A DNA stretch of 64,000 nt, from positions 186,001-250,000 of the forward strand of contig NZ_VLLL01000006.1 in the NCBI RefSeq assembly GCF_007994225.1. The letters are read 5' to 3'. Positions 42,363 through 51,793 of this stretch are shown in pieces. How positions within the stretch are numbered: position 1 is the stretch's first letter; every line of letters starts with the position of its first letter. Position numbers and translations under genes: made by a program. A model generated the notes under the pieces. It had not been told where the DNA came from. It worked only from the letters and a program-made list of their open reading frames with translations, and made no database searches. This DNA comes from Stackebrandtia albiflava (GTDB lineage: Bacteria > Actinomycetota > Actinomycetes > Mycobacteriales > Micromonosporaceae).

Positions 42363-43283
42363 ATGCGCACCCACCCGATGAAGACCGCCGACGGCACCAC
42401 CGCGATGCGAGACGTGTTCATCGCCGAGACGGGCCGGCTGCTGGACGAGGAACCCCGGACCGCCCTGGTGCTGGCCGACATCTCCGCCGGTCACGGCAGG
42501 TTTGCCGACGCCGCCGTGAAGCACCCCGACCGCGTCGTCAACGTCGGAATCCGGGAACAGCTGATGGTCGGCGTCGCCGGCGGATTGGCGCTCACCGGGA
42601 TGCGTCCCGTCGTCCACACCTACGCGCCGTTCCTGATCGAGCGGGCGTTCGAACAGGTGAAGCTGGACCTCGGCCACCAGGGGGTGTCGGCGGTACTGGT
42701 GACGGTCGGCGCCTCCTACGACTGGGCCGAGGGCGGCTACACCCACTTCAGCCCCCGCGACGTCGCGCTGCTCGACACCATCCCGGGCTGGCGCGTCGTG
42801 GTCCCCGGCCACCCGGACGAGGTCGCCGGTCCGTTGCGGGACGCCGTCCTCGGCGACGAGCCGGTGTACATACGGCTCTCGTTGCGGCGCAACGCGACAC
42901 CTCAACCGGTGACCGACCGGCTCACCGTGCTCCGTGAGGGCTCCCGGGCGGCCGTCGTGGCGGTCGGACCGATGCTCGACAACACGCTCGCGGCCGTCGA
43001 GGGCCTGGACGTGACCGTCGCCTACACCGCCAACGTCCGTCCCTTCGACGTCACGGGGTTGCGGATGCTCGGCCACGACACGATCGTCGTCGTGGAGCCC
43101 TACCTGGCGGGGACCAGCGACCGGGTGCTGCGCACCGCGTTGGCCGACCGGCCGCACCGGCTGCTGTCACTCGGAGTCACGACCGCCGACCTGCACGCCT
43201 TCGGCACACCCGACGACCACGACAGGTGGCACGGACTCGACCCGGCCGGTATCCGCGCCGCGGTCGGCGACTTCCTGCACTGA
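42363..43283 (+). CDS. Transketolase C-terminal subunit
   Basis: A 306-residue protein with the Pyr domain (AMRDVFIAETGRLL, LADISAGHGRF, NVGIREQLMVGVAGGLALTG, including the Glu that activates ThDP) and the C-terminal domain (VVVEPYLAGTS). It completes the enzyme encoded with the previous gene. It ends four bases before the convergent HAD-IB gene. DXS-like features (YDWAEGGYTHFSP) reflect the general fold; the partner shows it is a split transketolase. Confidence 0.85.
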   Translation: MRTHPMKTADGTTAMRDVFIAETGRLLDEEPRTALVLADISAGHGRFADAAVKHPDRVVNVGIREQLMVGVAGGLALTGMRPVVHTYAPFLIERAFEQVKLDLGHQGVSAVLVTVGASYDWAEGGYTHFSPRDVALLDTIPGWRVVVPGHPDEVAGPLRDAVLGDEPVYIRLSLRRNATPQPVTDRLTVLREGSRAAVVAVGPMLDNTLAAVEGLDVTVAYTANVRPFDVTGLRMLGHDTIVVVEPYLAGTSDRVLRTALADRPHRLLSLGVTTADLHAFGTPDDHDRWHGLDPAGIRAAVGDFLH

Positions 43284-43287
43284 ACCG

Positions 43288-44127
43288 TCAGGCGGTCGCC
43301 GTCGCGGCCGCCCGGCGGCGCCGGCGGCGCGCCAGCAGCCACAACGCGATCGCACCCGCCGTAACCGCCGTCAACGCGATCGCCGTCGCGGGGACGGCGG
43401 GGCGGCCCCGCAGTGCCGCGATGCGGTGCCGCAGCGAGATGGGGTGCTTGAACGTCACCATCGGCCAGTCCCGCTCCACCGCGACCCTCCGCAGCGCGCG
43501 GTCGGGGTTGACCGCCGTGGGATGCCCCACCACCGACAGCATCGGCAGGTCCGACACCGAGTCGGAGTACGCGTAGCAGTCCTCCAGCGGGTATCCCCGT
43601 TCGGCCGCGAACGCGGTCACCGCCTCGGCCTTGGCGGGGCCCGCCGCGTAGAACTCGACCTCGCCGGTGTACCGGCCGTCCACCGCGACCATCCGGGTCG
43701 CGATGACGTCGTCGATGCCGAGCAGCCGACCGATCGGGCGCACCATCTCGTCGCCGGACGCCGACACCAGCACCACGTCGCGTCCGGCGTTGCGGTGCTC
43801 GGCGATCAGGGCCACCGCCTCGGCGTAGATGTACGGGTCGATGAGTTCGCCCAGGGTCTCGGCGACGATCTGGCTGACCTGCTCGACCTCCCAACCACGG
43901 CACAGTTGGGCCAGGTAGTCGCGGGTGCGGGCCATCTGGTCCTCGTCGGCGCCCGCGATGAGGTAGGCGAGCTGCGCGTAGGCGGCCTTCAACACGTCGC
44001 GGCGGCCCATCAGGCCGCCGTGGTACAGCGGTCTCCCGAAGGCGAGCGCGCTCGACTTGGCGATGACGGTCTTGTCCAGATCGAAGAACGCCGCCCCCGT
44101 CGCTTCAACCGGTCTCACCGGGCTCAT
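43288..44127 (-). CDS. HAD-IB family phosphatase with C-terminal membrane anchor
   Basis: A 279-residue SerB-like hydrolase. Motif I FFDLDKTVI (D16, D18), motif II VLVSASGDEMV, and motif III/IV YAYSDSVSDLPML are intact. A hydrophobic C-terminal helix (about 245-265) followed by RRRRRRAA predicts a tail anchor. In M. tuberculosis the B11/6C RNA lies beside the related gene Rv3661, matching the arrangement here. Substrate unknown; lipid phosphates are possible because of the anchor. The ATG at 44127 has TAGACT eight bases upstream. Confidence 0.85.
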   Translation of the reverse strand: MSPVRPVEATGAAFFDLDKTVIAKSSALAFGRPLYHGGLMGRRDVLKAAYAQLAYLIAGADEDQMARTRDYLAQLCRGWEVEQVSQIVAETLGELIDPYIYAEAVALIAEHRNAGRDVVLVSASGDEMVRPIGRLLGIDDVIATRMVAVDGRYTGEVEFYAAGPAKAEAVTAFAAERGYPLEDCYAYSDSVSDLPMLSVVGHPTAVNPDRALRRVAVERDWPMVTFKHPISLRHRIAALRGRPAVPATAIALTAVTAGAIALWLLARRRRRRAAATATA

Positions 44128-44329
44128 GTCGGCCGAGTCTAGGGGAGCCGGTCCACCGGACGGCCCGGTGGGGGTTGCGGTGGCGCCTCCGGGACCGTCA
44201 CCCGGCCGAGGCGACGCGGTCACGCTCCGTGGTAGTTGTCGCGGGCTATGGACGATGCGTGACCCGTCGTGCATCCTTGGGGGTGCATGCGGCTCACGGC
44301 GCTCTTCCTCCCTTCGGCGCCGAGCCGTG

Positions 44330-44437
44330 AGACCTCAGCGGTTGCCTCCCCCCGTGGCCGCTGGGCGGGCCCGGCTCGATCATCCCCCCCGGAGCCGGGC
44401 CCCTACGGCCCCTGGACTCCCCCCTCCGGGGGCCGTC
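44330..44437 (+). ncRNA. 6C small RNA
   Basis: Two hairpins carry a run of Cs in their loops. Hairpin 1 (CAGCGG 44336-44341 with CCGCTG 44358-44363) has six Cs at 44348-44353. Hairpin 2 has a perfect 11-bp stem (44367-44377 with 44392-44402) and seven Cs at 44384-44390. A terminator hairpin follows (44405-44436). This is the 6C RNA architecture (B11 in M. tuberculosis), where the C-rich loops pair with G-rich ribosome binding sites. It lies divergent to an HAD-IB gene, as B11 lies beside Rv3661. Ends are approximate. Confidence 0.85.
44405..44436 (+). terminator. Terminator of the 6C RNA
   Basis: ACGGCCCC (44405-44412) pairs with GGGGCCGT (44429-44436). It also lies beyond the coaX stop on the other strand. 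Confidence 0.65.
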
Positions 44438-44453
44438 CACTTTCCACGTCGGG

Positions 44454-45230
44454 TCAGGCGGTCGCGCGGGCCGGGGAGTTGCGTTCGAACACCATCCGCA
44501 GCCCGATCAGCGTGAGCATCGGCTCGTGATGGGTGATGGTCTCGCACTCCCCGATGATCACCGGGGCGAGACCGCCGGTGGCGATGACGGCCGCCACCTC
44601 GCCGAGTTCGGCGATGAACCGGCGCACCAGGCCGTCGATCTGCCCCGCGAACCCGTAGATGATCCCCGACTGGAGGCACTCCACGGTGTTCTTGCCGATC
44701 ACCGACCGGGGCTTGACCGGTTCCACCTTCTGAAGCTGTGCCGCCCGGGACGCCAGGGCGTCGATGGATATCTCGATCCCGGGCGCGAACGCGCCACCCA
44801 GGAACTCGCAGTCGGCGGAGATGGCGTCGATGTTGGTCGAGGTGCCGAAGTCCACGATGATCGACGGGCCGCCGTAGAGCTGGAACGCCGCGTGGGTGTT
44901 GACGATCCGGTCGGCCCCGACCTCGCGGGGGTTGTCGATGGCGAGTTTCACCCCGGTGCGCACCCCCGGAGCCACCAGGACCGTGTGCACGTCCGCGTAG
45001 TAACGGCTCAGCATGGTCCGCAGTTCCCGCAGCGCCTGCGGCACGGTCGAGGACACGCAGATGCCGGTCACCTGGACGTTGTCGCCGGCCAGCAGCCCCC
45101 GGAACGTCAACACCAGTTCGTCGGCGGTGGCCCGGGAGTCGGTCTTGATCCGCCAGGAGTGCACCAGGGTGTCACCGTCGAAGGTGGCCAGCACCGTGTT
45201 GGTGTTTCCGATGTCGACGCACAGCAGCAT
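44454..45230 (-). CDS. coaX: Type III pantothenate kinase
   Basis: A 258-residue ASKHA-fold kinase that makes 4'-phosphopantothenate, the first step from pantothenate to CoA. Landmarks are CVDIGNTNTVL (4-14, with D6), GADRIVNTHAAF, IIVDFGTSTNIDAI and PGIEISIDALASRAAQL. It begins at the ATG at 45230, which has TGAGGAG four bases upstream. It ends the coenzyme operon that supplies pantothenate through PanC and PanD. Confidence 0.95.
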   Translation of the reverse strand: MLLCVDIGNTNTVLATFDGDTLVHSWRIKTDSRATADELVLTFRGLLAGDNVQVTGICVSSTVPQALRELRTMLSRYYADVHTVLVAPGVRTGVKLAIDNPREVGADRIVNTHAAFQLYGGPSIIVDFGTSTNIDAISADCEFLGGAFAPGIEISIDALASRAAQLQKVEPVKPRSVIGKNTVECLQSGIIYGFAGQIDGLVRRFIAELGEVAAVIATGGLAPVIIGECETITHHEPMLTLIGLRMVFERNSPARATA

Positions 45231-45274
45231 GACGCTCCTCAAATCAGGTGTGGGCGGATTCGGGCACCCGCCGG

Positions 45275-46177
45275 TCAGCCCGCGCCGGAACCGTGGCGGA
45301 TGTCCAGCGCGATGTCCAGGATGGGCGACGAATGGGTCAACGCACCGGCCGAGATGTAGTCCACGCCCGTGTCGGCGTACTTCTCGGCCGACTCCAGTGT
45401 GATGTTGCCGGTGGCCTCCAGTTTCGCGGCACCCGCGACGGCCGACACCACCTCACGGAGTTCCGCCGGGGTCATGTTGTCGCACAACAGGAAGTCCGCG
45501 CCCGCCGCGACGGCCTCCCGGGCCTCGGCGAGGGTGTCCACCTCGACCTGGATCGCGATGTCGGGCCGGGCCGTGCGGACCGCCCGGAACGCGGCCGTCA
45601 CCGAACCGGCCGCGAACTTGTGGTTGTCCTTGATCATGGCGACGTCGTACAGGCCCATCCGCTTGTTGTCGCCGCCTCCGGCGCGCACGGCGTACTTGTC
45701 GAGGCACCGCAGACCGGGCGTGGTCTTGCGGGTGTCCAGCACCGTCACCCCCGTGCCGTCCAGCAACCGGGTCCACTCCGCGGTGTGGGTCGCCACGCCC
45801 GACATCCGGGACAGCAGGTTCAGGACCGTCCGTTCCGCCATCAACAGGTACCGGACCGGTCCCGAGACGGTGGCGAGGACGTCGTCGCGGTACACCCGGT
45901 CGCCGTCGCGCCGCCGGTACTCGAAACCCGGTTCGGTGGTCTCGGCGACCCGCCGGAACACCGCCTCGGCCACCGGCAGCCCCGCCACCACGCCGCTCTC
46001 CCGGGCGACGACGTCGGCGACGCCGGTGACCGTGACCGGGAAGATCGCCTCGCTGGTCGGGTCGGTGCGGTCCGGGCCGAGGTCCTCGGCGAGCGCCCGC
46101 GTGATGATGTCGTGCACTTCGGCCGGATCGAGACCGGCGGCGGCCAGCCGGCCGTCACCGTCGGATGTGGACGTCAC
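45275..46177 (-). CDS. nadC: Quinolinate phosphoribosyltransferase
   Basis: A 300-residue enzyme that converts quinolinate and PRPP to nicotinate mononucleotide. It shows LDTRKTTPGLR, GLYDVAMIKDNH, IQVEVDTLAEA, DFLLCDNMTPA, and a C-terminal LEATGNI-type and YISAGALTHSSPILDI segment. The GTG start at 46177 overlaps the nadB stop (GTGA). nadA is not in the window. Confidence 0.95.
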   Translation of the reverse strand: MTSTSDGDGRLAAAGLDPAEVHDIITRALAEDLGPDRTDPTSEAIFPVTVTGVADVVARESGVVAGLPVAEAVFRRVAETTEPGFEYRRRDGDRVYRDDVLATVSGPVRYLLMAERTVLNLLSRMSGVATHTAEWTRLLDGTGVTVLDTRKTTPGLRCLDKYAVRAGGGDNKRMGLYDVAMIKDNHKFAAGSVTAAFRAVRTARPDIAIQVEVDTLAEAREAVAAGADFLLCDNMTPAELREVVSAVAGAAKLEATGNITLESAEKYADTGVDYISAGALTHSSPILDIALDIRHGSGAG

Positions 46178-47829
46178 AGTCGCTCCCACTCTCTGGTCAG
46201 GACGCCGTCGGGCCCGACGGCGACGGCGAGGTGGCCGCGCCAGCCGGGGTCGGCGTCGGGGAAGTCCTCCCGCCAATGACAGCCGCGGGTCTCACGGCGG
46301 GCGTGCGCGCCCGCCAGCAGCGCCGACGCGATGGTCACCAGGTTCGTCGCCTCCCACGCGGCGGTGCGCGACCGCTCGGCGCGGCCGGACGCGAGTGTCG
46401 TGACCGTGTCGGCGGCGGCCTCCAGCGAGGCGGCGCTGCGCAGTACGCCCGCGCCCTCGGACATGGCGCGTTGCAGCGGCTCCCGCGCCGACTCCGGAAC
46501 CGTCCAGGCGTCGGTCGCGGGAATGACCGGTTCGGTCTGCTTCGGCAGACCCGCCGAGATGTCGGCGGCGATACGGCGCGCGAACACCAGCGCCTCCAGG
46601 AGCGAGTTCGACGCGAGCCGGTTCGCGCCGTGGACGCCGGTGCAGGCGACCTCGCCGCACGCGTAGAGCCCCGGGACCGAGGTCCGGCCCGACAGGTCGG
46701 TCCGCACCCCGCCCGAGGCGTAGTGCGCGGCGGGCGCGACCGGGATCAACCCCGTGACCGGGTCCACGCCCGCGGCCCGGCAGGCCGCCACGATGGTCGG
46801 GAACCGGTTCTCCAGCATCTCGCGGCCCAGGTGGCGGGCGTCGAGCCACACGTGGGAGGCGCCGGTCCGCCGCATCACCCGCGTCGCGCCCTTGGCGACG
46901 ACGTCACGCGGCGCCAGTTCCGCCAGCTCATGCACCCCGGTCATGAACCGGTCGCCCGCGTCGTCGACGAGGTGGGCGCCCTCGCCGCGCAGCGCCTCCG
47001 AGATGAGCGGCTGCCGGTCCCGCCCGGCGCGGTCCGCGTGCGGCAGGTACAGCGCGGTCGGGTGGAACTGCACGAACTCGATGTCGGTGACGACGGCCCC
47101 GGCCCGCAGCGCCGCCGCGACACCGTCCCCCGTGGAGACCGCCGGATTGGTGGTGGACGCGAATATCTGGCCCATGCCGCCGGTGGCGAGGACGACGGCG
47201 CGGGCCAGTACGCCGCCGACGCCGTCCTCGGTGCCCTCCCCCAGCACGTGGAGGCTGACCCCGCAGGTGCGGCCGTCGGCGTCGGTGAGCAGGTCCAGTA
47301 CGAGCGCGTGGTCGATGACCCGGATCCACGGGTCCCGGTGGACGGCCGCGTGGAGGGCGCGCTGCACCTCGGCGCCGGTGGCGTCGCCGCCGGCATGCAC
47401 GATCCGGCGTGCCCGGTGGCCGCCCTCCCGGGTCAGCATCAGCGCGCCGTCGGGGTGGCGGTCGAACCGGGCACCGGTGTGGATCAGTTCCCGCAACCGG
47501 TCGGGACCCTCGGTGACCATGACCGACACGGCCTTCGGGTCGCACAGCCCCACGCCCGCAAGCTCCGTGTCGTGGGCGTGCGCGGCGGGCGTGTCGTCCG
47601 GGTCGAGGACCGCGGCGATGCCGCCCTGCGCCCAGCGGGTCGAGCCGTCGTCGATGTCGACCTTGGTGACGACGGTGACGTGCAGTCCCGCCTCACGGAG
47701 GTGGAGCGCGGTGGTGAGTCCGGCGATGCCGGAACCGATGACGCACACGTCGGTGGTCTCGGTCCAACTCGGCGGGGCGGCCCCCAGCCGCCGGGGGAGT
47801 ACCGGCAGCCGGGGAGGTGGAGACGTCAT
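46174..47829 (-). CDS. nadB: L-aspartate oxidase
   Basis: A 551-residue FAD enzyme that makes iminoaspartate for NAD synthesis. VIGSGIAGLTTALHL (about 31-45), STRWAQGGIAAVL, HAGGDATGAEVQRALH, LATGGMGQIFASTTNP, ALRGEGAHLV, and SGGVRTDLSGRTSVPGLYACGEVACTGVHGANRLASNSLLE give the family. The ATG at 47829 overlaps the S10 peptidase stop. An upstream in-frame extension to 48777 is only a shadow of the peptidase gene. Confidence 0.95.
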   Translation of the reverse strand: MTSPPPRLPVLPRRLGAAPPSWTETTDVCVIGSGIAGLTTALHLREAGLHVTVVTKVDIDDGSTRWAQGGIAAVLDPDDTPAAHAHDTELAGVGLCDPKAVSVMVTEGPDRLRELIHTGARFDRHPDGALMLTREGGHRARRIVHAGGDATGAEVQRALHAAVHRDPWIRVIDHALVLDLLTDADGRTCGVSLHVLGEGTEDGVGGVLARAVVLATGGMGQIFASTTNPAVSTGDGVAAALRAGAVVTDIEFVQFHPTALYLPHADRAGRDRQPLISEALRGEGAHLVDDAGDRFMTGVHELAELAPRDVVAKGATRVMRRTGASHVWLDARHLGREMLENRFPTIVAACRAAGVDPVTGLIPVAPAAHYASGGVRTDLSGRTSVPGLYACGEVACTGVHGANRLASNSLLEALVFARRIAADISAGLPKQTEPVIPATDAWTVPESAREPLQRAMSEGAGVLRSAASLEAAADTVTTLASGRAERSRTAAWEATNLVTIASALLAGAHARRETRGCHWREDFPDADPGWRGHLAVAVGPDGVLTREWERL

Positions 47830-49292
47830 GCCGGGGCGCCGCCGGTCACGAAGTCGGCGAGGTGTTGCGACTGCGCGAGCCGGGACTCCTCGTGCACGTA
47901 CATCATGTGCCCGGATTCGAAGTACTCGACCTGGATGTTGTCGCGCAGCGCGTCCGGGATCGCCAGGTGGGCGAGGTTGTGCTCGACCGCGCCCGGCGGC
48001 ACACCGCCGTCGTAGTAGCCCAGCGCCACGTACAGCCGCAGGTGCGGGTTCATCCGCATCGCGGTGGAGAGCTTGTCCACCACGGTGACCTGCTTGTTCT
48101 CGAAGTCCGAGTAGGACCACGGGTGGACCTTGCGAGACAGGATCTCGTAGTTGAGGTCGTTCTCGTATTCGAGCTCGGCGCGCACCAGGTGGTTGAACGC
48201 GGCCGTGTAGGGCGGGGTGATCGCCGAGAAGAACGGGTCGCCGGAGAACCGTTCCCGGGCGTAGTCGCTCTCCGGGCCGGTGAACCGGGCGTCCAACCGG
48301 CCGACCACGAGGCGACGGTGCCGCAGCAGCTCGGTGTAGTACCGGATGTGCTCGACACGCAGGTTCACCGCGTCGACGTAGTCCTCGGACAGGCCGGTCA
48401 GCGAGGCGATCTTCGTGACGGCGGCGGCGCGTTCCTCCGCGGTCAGCCGGGCACCCTTCGCCAGCACCGTCGGGTACTCCTCGGCGGCGTACCGGGCGGC
48501 CTCGTCGACGACCTCCGCGAGGGTGCGGCCCTCGTGGAGACCGTGGTAGTGGGCGATCGCGGCGTACGTGGAGAGGTAGTTGACGTACGGCGCGTCGTTG
48601 CCCTCGGAGAAGAAGATGGAACCGAGATCCAAGGCCGGCGCGATCAGGATGAGGCCGTTGAGGAACATCCCGAACCGCTGCTGGAGGTATTCGGCCAATG
48701 CACCGGCACGGGTCCCGCCGTAGGACTCGCCCGCGAGGTACTTGGGCGACAGCCAGCGGTTGTTGCGGGTGGTCCACAACCGGATCACCTCGGCGACCGA
48801 CTCCAGGTCACCGGTGAAGCCGTGGAACGGGGTGGCCTTCTCGCCGTTGGCGGCCCGGGAGTACCCGGTCGAGACCGGGTCGATGAACACCAGGTCGGAG
48901 TGGCGCAGCAGGGTCTCGTGGTTGTCGGTCAGGCCGTACGGCGGCGGGGTCAGCGAACCGGCGTCGCCCATCACGACCCGGCGCGGGCCGAGCAGACCCA
49001 CGTGCAGCCACACGCTGGAGGAGCCGGGGCCGCCGTTGAACGCGAAGGTGACGGGACGGGTCGTGTGGTCGGTGTCGTCCAGGACGTACGAGGTGATCGA
49101 CACCTCCGCCTTGGGCTTGTGGCCGGCGAACTTGTCGTCTTCGAACACCTCCTCGCGCAGCACGATCCGGCCCGTGACGGCGGTGTAGCTGAGACCGGCG
49201 GTGGTGTGCCGGGTCTCGACCAGATCGTCCTTGGGCTCGGCGGGTTTCACCTGCTCGGACTGGGGGGTGTCCGGTTTCTTCTCGTCAGCCAT
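47826..49292 (-). CDS. Peptidase S10-type serine carboxypeptidase
   Basis: A 488-residue alpha/beta hydrolase fold protein. FAFNGGPGSSSVWLHVG (oxyanion region), YLAGESYGGTRAG (the nucleophilic Ser near residue 189), LYVALGYYDGGVPP (Asp), and YFESGHMMYVHEES (His) complete the triad. The N-terminus is polar with Lys/Pro and no signal peptide, so it seems cytosolic, unlike eukaryotic S10 enzymes. It is embedded between panD and nadB, overlapping nadB by four bases. The metabolic reason for that position is unknown. Confidence 0.85.
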   Translation of the reverse strand: MADEKKPDTPQSEQVKPAEPKDDLVETRHTTAGLSYTAVTGRIVLREEVFEDDKFAGHKPKAEVSITSYVLDDTDHTTRPVTFAFNGGPGSSSVWLHVGLLGPRRVVMGDAGSLTPPPYGLTDNHETLLRHSDLVFIDPVSTGYSRAANGEKATPFHGFTGDLESVAEVIRLWTTRNNRWLSPKYLAGESYGGTRAGALAEYLQQRFGMFLNGLILIAPALDLGSIFFSEGNDAPYVNYLSTYAAIAHYHGLHEGRTLAEVVDEAARYAAEEYPTVLAKGARLTAEERAAAVTKIASLTGLSEDYVDAVNLRVEHIRYYTELLRHRRLVVGRLDARFTGPESDYARERFSGDPFFSAITPPYTAAFNHLVRAELEYENDLNYEILSRKVHPWSYSDFENKQVTVVDKLSTAMRMNPHLRLYVALGYYDGGVPPGAVEHNLAHLAIPDALRDNIQVEYFESGHMMYVHEESRLAQSQHLADFVTGGAPA

Positions 49293-49303
49293 AACCGCAG
49301 ACC

Positions 49304-49768
49304 CTATGCCACCGGAATCGATACCGGAAGCGCCGAATCGGGCTCCTCGGCGGTGGCGTACGGGTTGGCGACCGGGTCACCGGCGGTGCCAGGGACGGCC
49401 TCGGCGGGGTCGTCTCCCAGTTGAACGACCCGGTTTTGGGCGTCGACGTGGACGATGCTCGGCGTGAAGGCGCGGGCCTCGGCGTCGTCCATGGCGGCAT
49501 ACGAGATGAGGATCACCAGGTCGCCCGGGTCGATCAGGTGCGCCGCGGCGCCGTTGATGCCGATGACGCCGCTGCCGCGTTCACCCGGGATGACGTAGGT
49601 CTCCAGGCGTGAGCCGTTGGTGATGTCGACGATGGCGACCTGTTCGCCGTCGAGCAGGTCGGCGGCCTCCATCAGGTCCCGGTCGACGGTCACCGAACCC
49701 ACGTAGTGCAGGTCCGCCTGGGTCACGGTCGCCCGGTGGATCTTCGACTTGAGCATGGTGCGCAGCAT
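49304..49768 (-). CDS. panD: Aspartate 1-decarboxylase proenzyme
   Basis: A 154-residue pyruvoyl enzyme that makes beta-alanine for pantothenate. Cleavage occurs between G24 and S25 in [10 protein letters not shown]54 and Y58 of GSRLETY line the site. The core ends near residue 115; the last 40 residues form an Asp/Pro-rich tail that is longer than the E. coli form. It is 12 bases from the S10 peptidase gene and 36 from panC. Confidence 0.9.
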   Translation of the reverse strand: MLRTMLKSKIHRATVTQADLHYVGSVTVDRDLMEAADLLDGEQVAIVDITNGSRLETYVIPGERGSGVIGINGAAAHLIDPGDLVILISYAAMDDAEARAFTPSIVHVDAQNRVVQLGDDPAEAVPGTAGDPVANPYATAEEPDSALPVSIPVA

Positions 49769-49803
49769 GGTCGCTGGCCTCCGTTCTGGGTGGGCGTGGG
49801 CTG

Positions 49804-50640
49804 TCAGGTGTTCGCCGGGACGGCGGTGAGCCGCACGGCGACGTTGTCGATGAGCCGGGTCGTCCCCACCCGGGCGGCCACGAGCAGTCGCGCGTCCCCG
49901 GGTCCGGTGGGTGGGGTGAGGTCGGGCGCGGTCAGTTCCAGGTAGTCGAGGGCCACGTCGGGTTCGGTGGCCAGCACCTCGCGCGCGGCCGTCAACGGGG
50001 CGGCGGGTGTCTCGGCGGCGGCGCGCAGTGCGCGCGACAGCACCACCGCGAGCCGGCGCTCGGACTCCGACAGGTAGGCGTTGCGGCTGGACCTGGCCAG
50101 TCCGTCCGGTTCCCGGACGGTGGGGACGCCGACGATCTCCACCGGCAGGTCGAGGTCGGCGACGAGGCGTCGCACCAGGGTCAACTGCTGGTAGTCCTTC
50201 TCCCCGAACACCGCCAGGTCGGGCCGCACCAGTTGGAACAGCTTCGTGACGACGGTGAGGACGCCGGTGAAGAAACCCGGGCGGGAGGCGCCCTCCAGGA
50301 TCTCGCCCAACGGTCCCGGTGACACCGTCACCTGGGTGGGGTGCGGGTACATCACCTCGGGGGTGGGGGCGAACACCAGGTCCACTCCCCGGTCGCGCAG
50401 CGCGGCCGTGTCCGCCTCGAGGGAACGCGGGTAGCGGTCGAAGTCCTCACCGGGCGCGAACTGCAGCGGGTTGACGAAGATCGACACGACGACGCGGTCC
50501 GCGCCGGCGGCCCGGGCGGCGTCGACCAGCGCGAGGTGGCCGTCGTGCAGCGCGCCCATGGTCGGGACCAGCGCCACCCGGCCGGTCAGGCGGGCGCGTT
50601 CCCGGGCCAGTCCGGGCCGGTCCTCGACGAGAACGGTCAC
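49804..50640 (-). CDS. panC: Pantothenate synthetase (pantoate--beta-alanine ligase)
   Basis: A 278-residue nucleotidyl-transferase-fold enzyme. [14 protein letters not shown] (H32 and H35), [37 protein letters not shown], and [12 protein letters not shown] (KMSKS-like) are all present. It joins pantoate and beta-alanine from PanD. The GTG start overlaps the preceding DUF2520 gene by four bases. Confidence 0.95.
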   Translation of the reverse strand: MTVLVEDRPGLARERARLTGRVALVPTMGALHDGHLALVDAARAAGADRVVVSIFVNPLQFAPGEDFDRYPRSLEADTAALRDRGVDLVFAPTPEVMYPHPTQVTVSPGPLGEILEGASRPGFFTGVLTVVTKLFQLVRPDLAVFGEKDYQQLTLVRRLVADLDLPVEIVGVPTVREPDGLARSSRNAYLSESERRLAVVLSRALRAAAETPAAPLTAAREVLATEPDVALDYLELTAPDLTPPTGPGDARLLVAARVGTTRLIDNVAVRLTAVPANT

Positions 50641-51563
50641 GTGTCGCCTCCTTGTTCGCGGCGGGCCAGGACCCCGAGAAGGGGTTCAGCCGATTCAACG
50701 GACAACCGGCCCGAGGCGATGGCACGATCCGCTGTGCGTCTCGCCATAGCCAGATAGGCCGGTATCGATTCGGGGGAGACCGCCTCCACGGCGGTCAGGT
50801 GCGCCGCGACGGTGTCGGCGTCGCCACGGGCCACCGGACCGGTGAGGGCACGGTCGCCGAGCCGCAACGTGTTGTCCAACGACGCCGACAGCAGTGGCGC
50901 GATCAGCCGGTCGGGGTGCGCGATACCGGCGGCCCGCAGCAGGTCCATCGCCTCGTTGACCAGGGTGTTGAGGTGGTTCGTCCCGTGACTGAGCGCGGCG
51001 TGGTAGAGCGGCCGGGCGGCCTCGTCGACGAACTCGGGCTCCCCGCCCATCTCCAGGACGAGGGCCGCGGCGACCGGCCGCAGCGGCTCGGGTGCCGTCA
51101 CCCCGAAAGAGATCCCGGCCAGCCTGTCGACGTCCTCGCCGCGACCGGTGAACGTCATGACCGGGTGCAGCGCCATGGTCAGGCATCCGACCCCGGCGGC
51201 GGGCCGCAGCACCTCCACGCCGTGGGCGCCGGAGGTGTGGGCGACGAGTTGGCCCGGCTGTAGGTGACCGCCGGACGCCAGGCCTGCCACCAGTCCCGCG
51301 ATCGCGGTGTCGGGGACGGCGAGCAGCAGCAGGTCGGCGCGGGCGGCGACCTGGTCGGCGGGCAGGATCTCGGTGGTGGCGGGCAGGCGCGCCGCGCGGG
51401 AACGGGACTCCTCGGAGACGGCACAGGCGGCGACGACGCGGTGTCCGGCGCGGGCGAGCGCGATACCGAGCGCGGTGCCGACACGGCCCGCGGAGACGAT
51501 GCCGACATCAAGCCGGCTTGCGGCCTCGCCCGGGCGGGCGACGCCGGTTGGCGACATTGCCAT
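50637..51563 (-). CDS. Rossmann/DUF2520 protein, likely PanG-type ketopantoate reductase
   Basis: A 308-residue protein. A Rossmann N-domain ([24 protein letters not shown], about 22-45) is followed by [22 protein letters not shown] and MALHPVMTF, and a helical DUF2520 C-domain with [20 protein letters not shown]. It precedes and overlaps panC. PanG of Francisella and Enterococcus, an alternative ketopantoate reductase, belongs to this type of protein, and no PanE/ApbA is seen here. The function is thus inferred from family and position. The ATG at 51563 lacks a strong ribosome binding site. Confidence 0.7.
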   Translation of the reverse strand: MAMSPTGVARPGEAASRLDVGIVSAGRVGTALGIALARAGHRVVAACAVSEESRSRAARLPATTEILPADQVAARADLLLLAVPDTAIAGLVAGLASGGHLQPGQLVAHTSGAHGVEVLRPAAGVGCLTMALHPVMTFTGRGEDVDRLAGISFGVTAPEPLRPVAAALVLEMGGEPEFVDEAARPLYHAALSHGTNHLNTLVNEAMDLLRAAGIAHPDRLIAPLLSASLDNTLRLGDRALTGPVARGDADTVAAHLTAVEAVSPESIPAYLAMARRTADRAIASGRLSVESAEPLLGVLARREQGGDT

Positions 51564-51793
51564 CGGTGAAGGATCCAGTCCTGACGTTGAGTTGGGTACC
51601 GGTCGATTCACACGATAAATCCGTTGCGCCGCGCGCACAACGCGGGATTGATCACACCCCGCGACCGCCTCCCGGCGTGGCGCGCCGCCGGTTCCGCCCG
51701 TCTTGTGGACCCCGTGTGGAACTCGTGTGCGGCTCGTGTGGACCGGTTCGCGACAGTGGTCGATCCTAGTCCGCTTCACGTCTGGAAGGTCCC

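Larger units (their letters stand above)
44128..44453. other. 326-base gap containing the 6C RNA
   Basis: The gap between the HAD-IB start and the coaX end holds a possible upstream hairpin (CGGCTC to GAGCCG, about 44290-44328), the 6C RNA and its terminator. Nothing else is evident. Confidence 0.5.
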
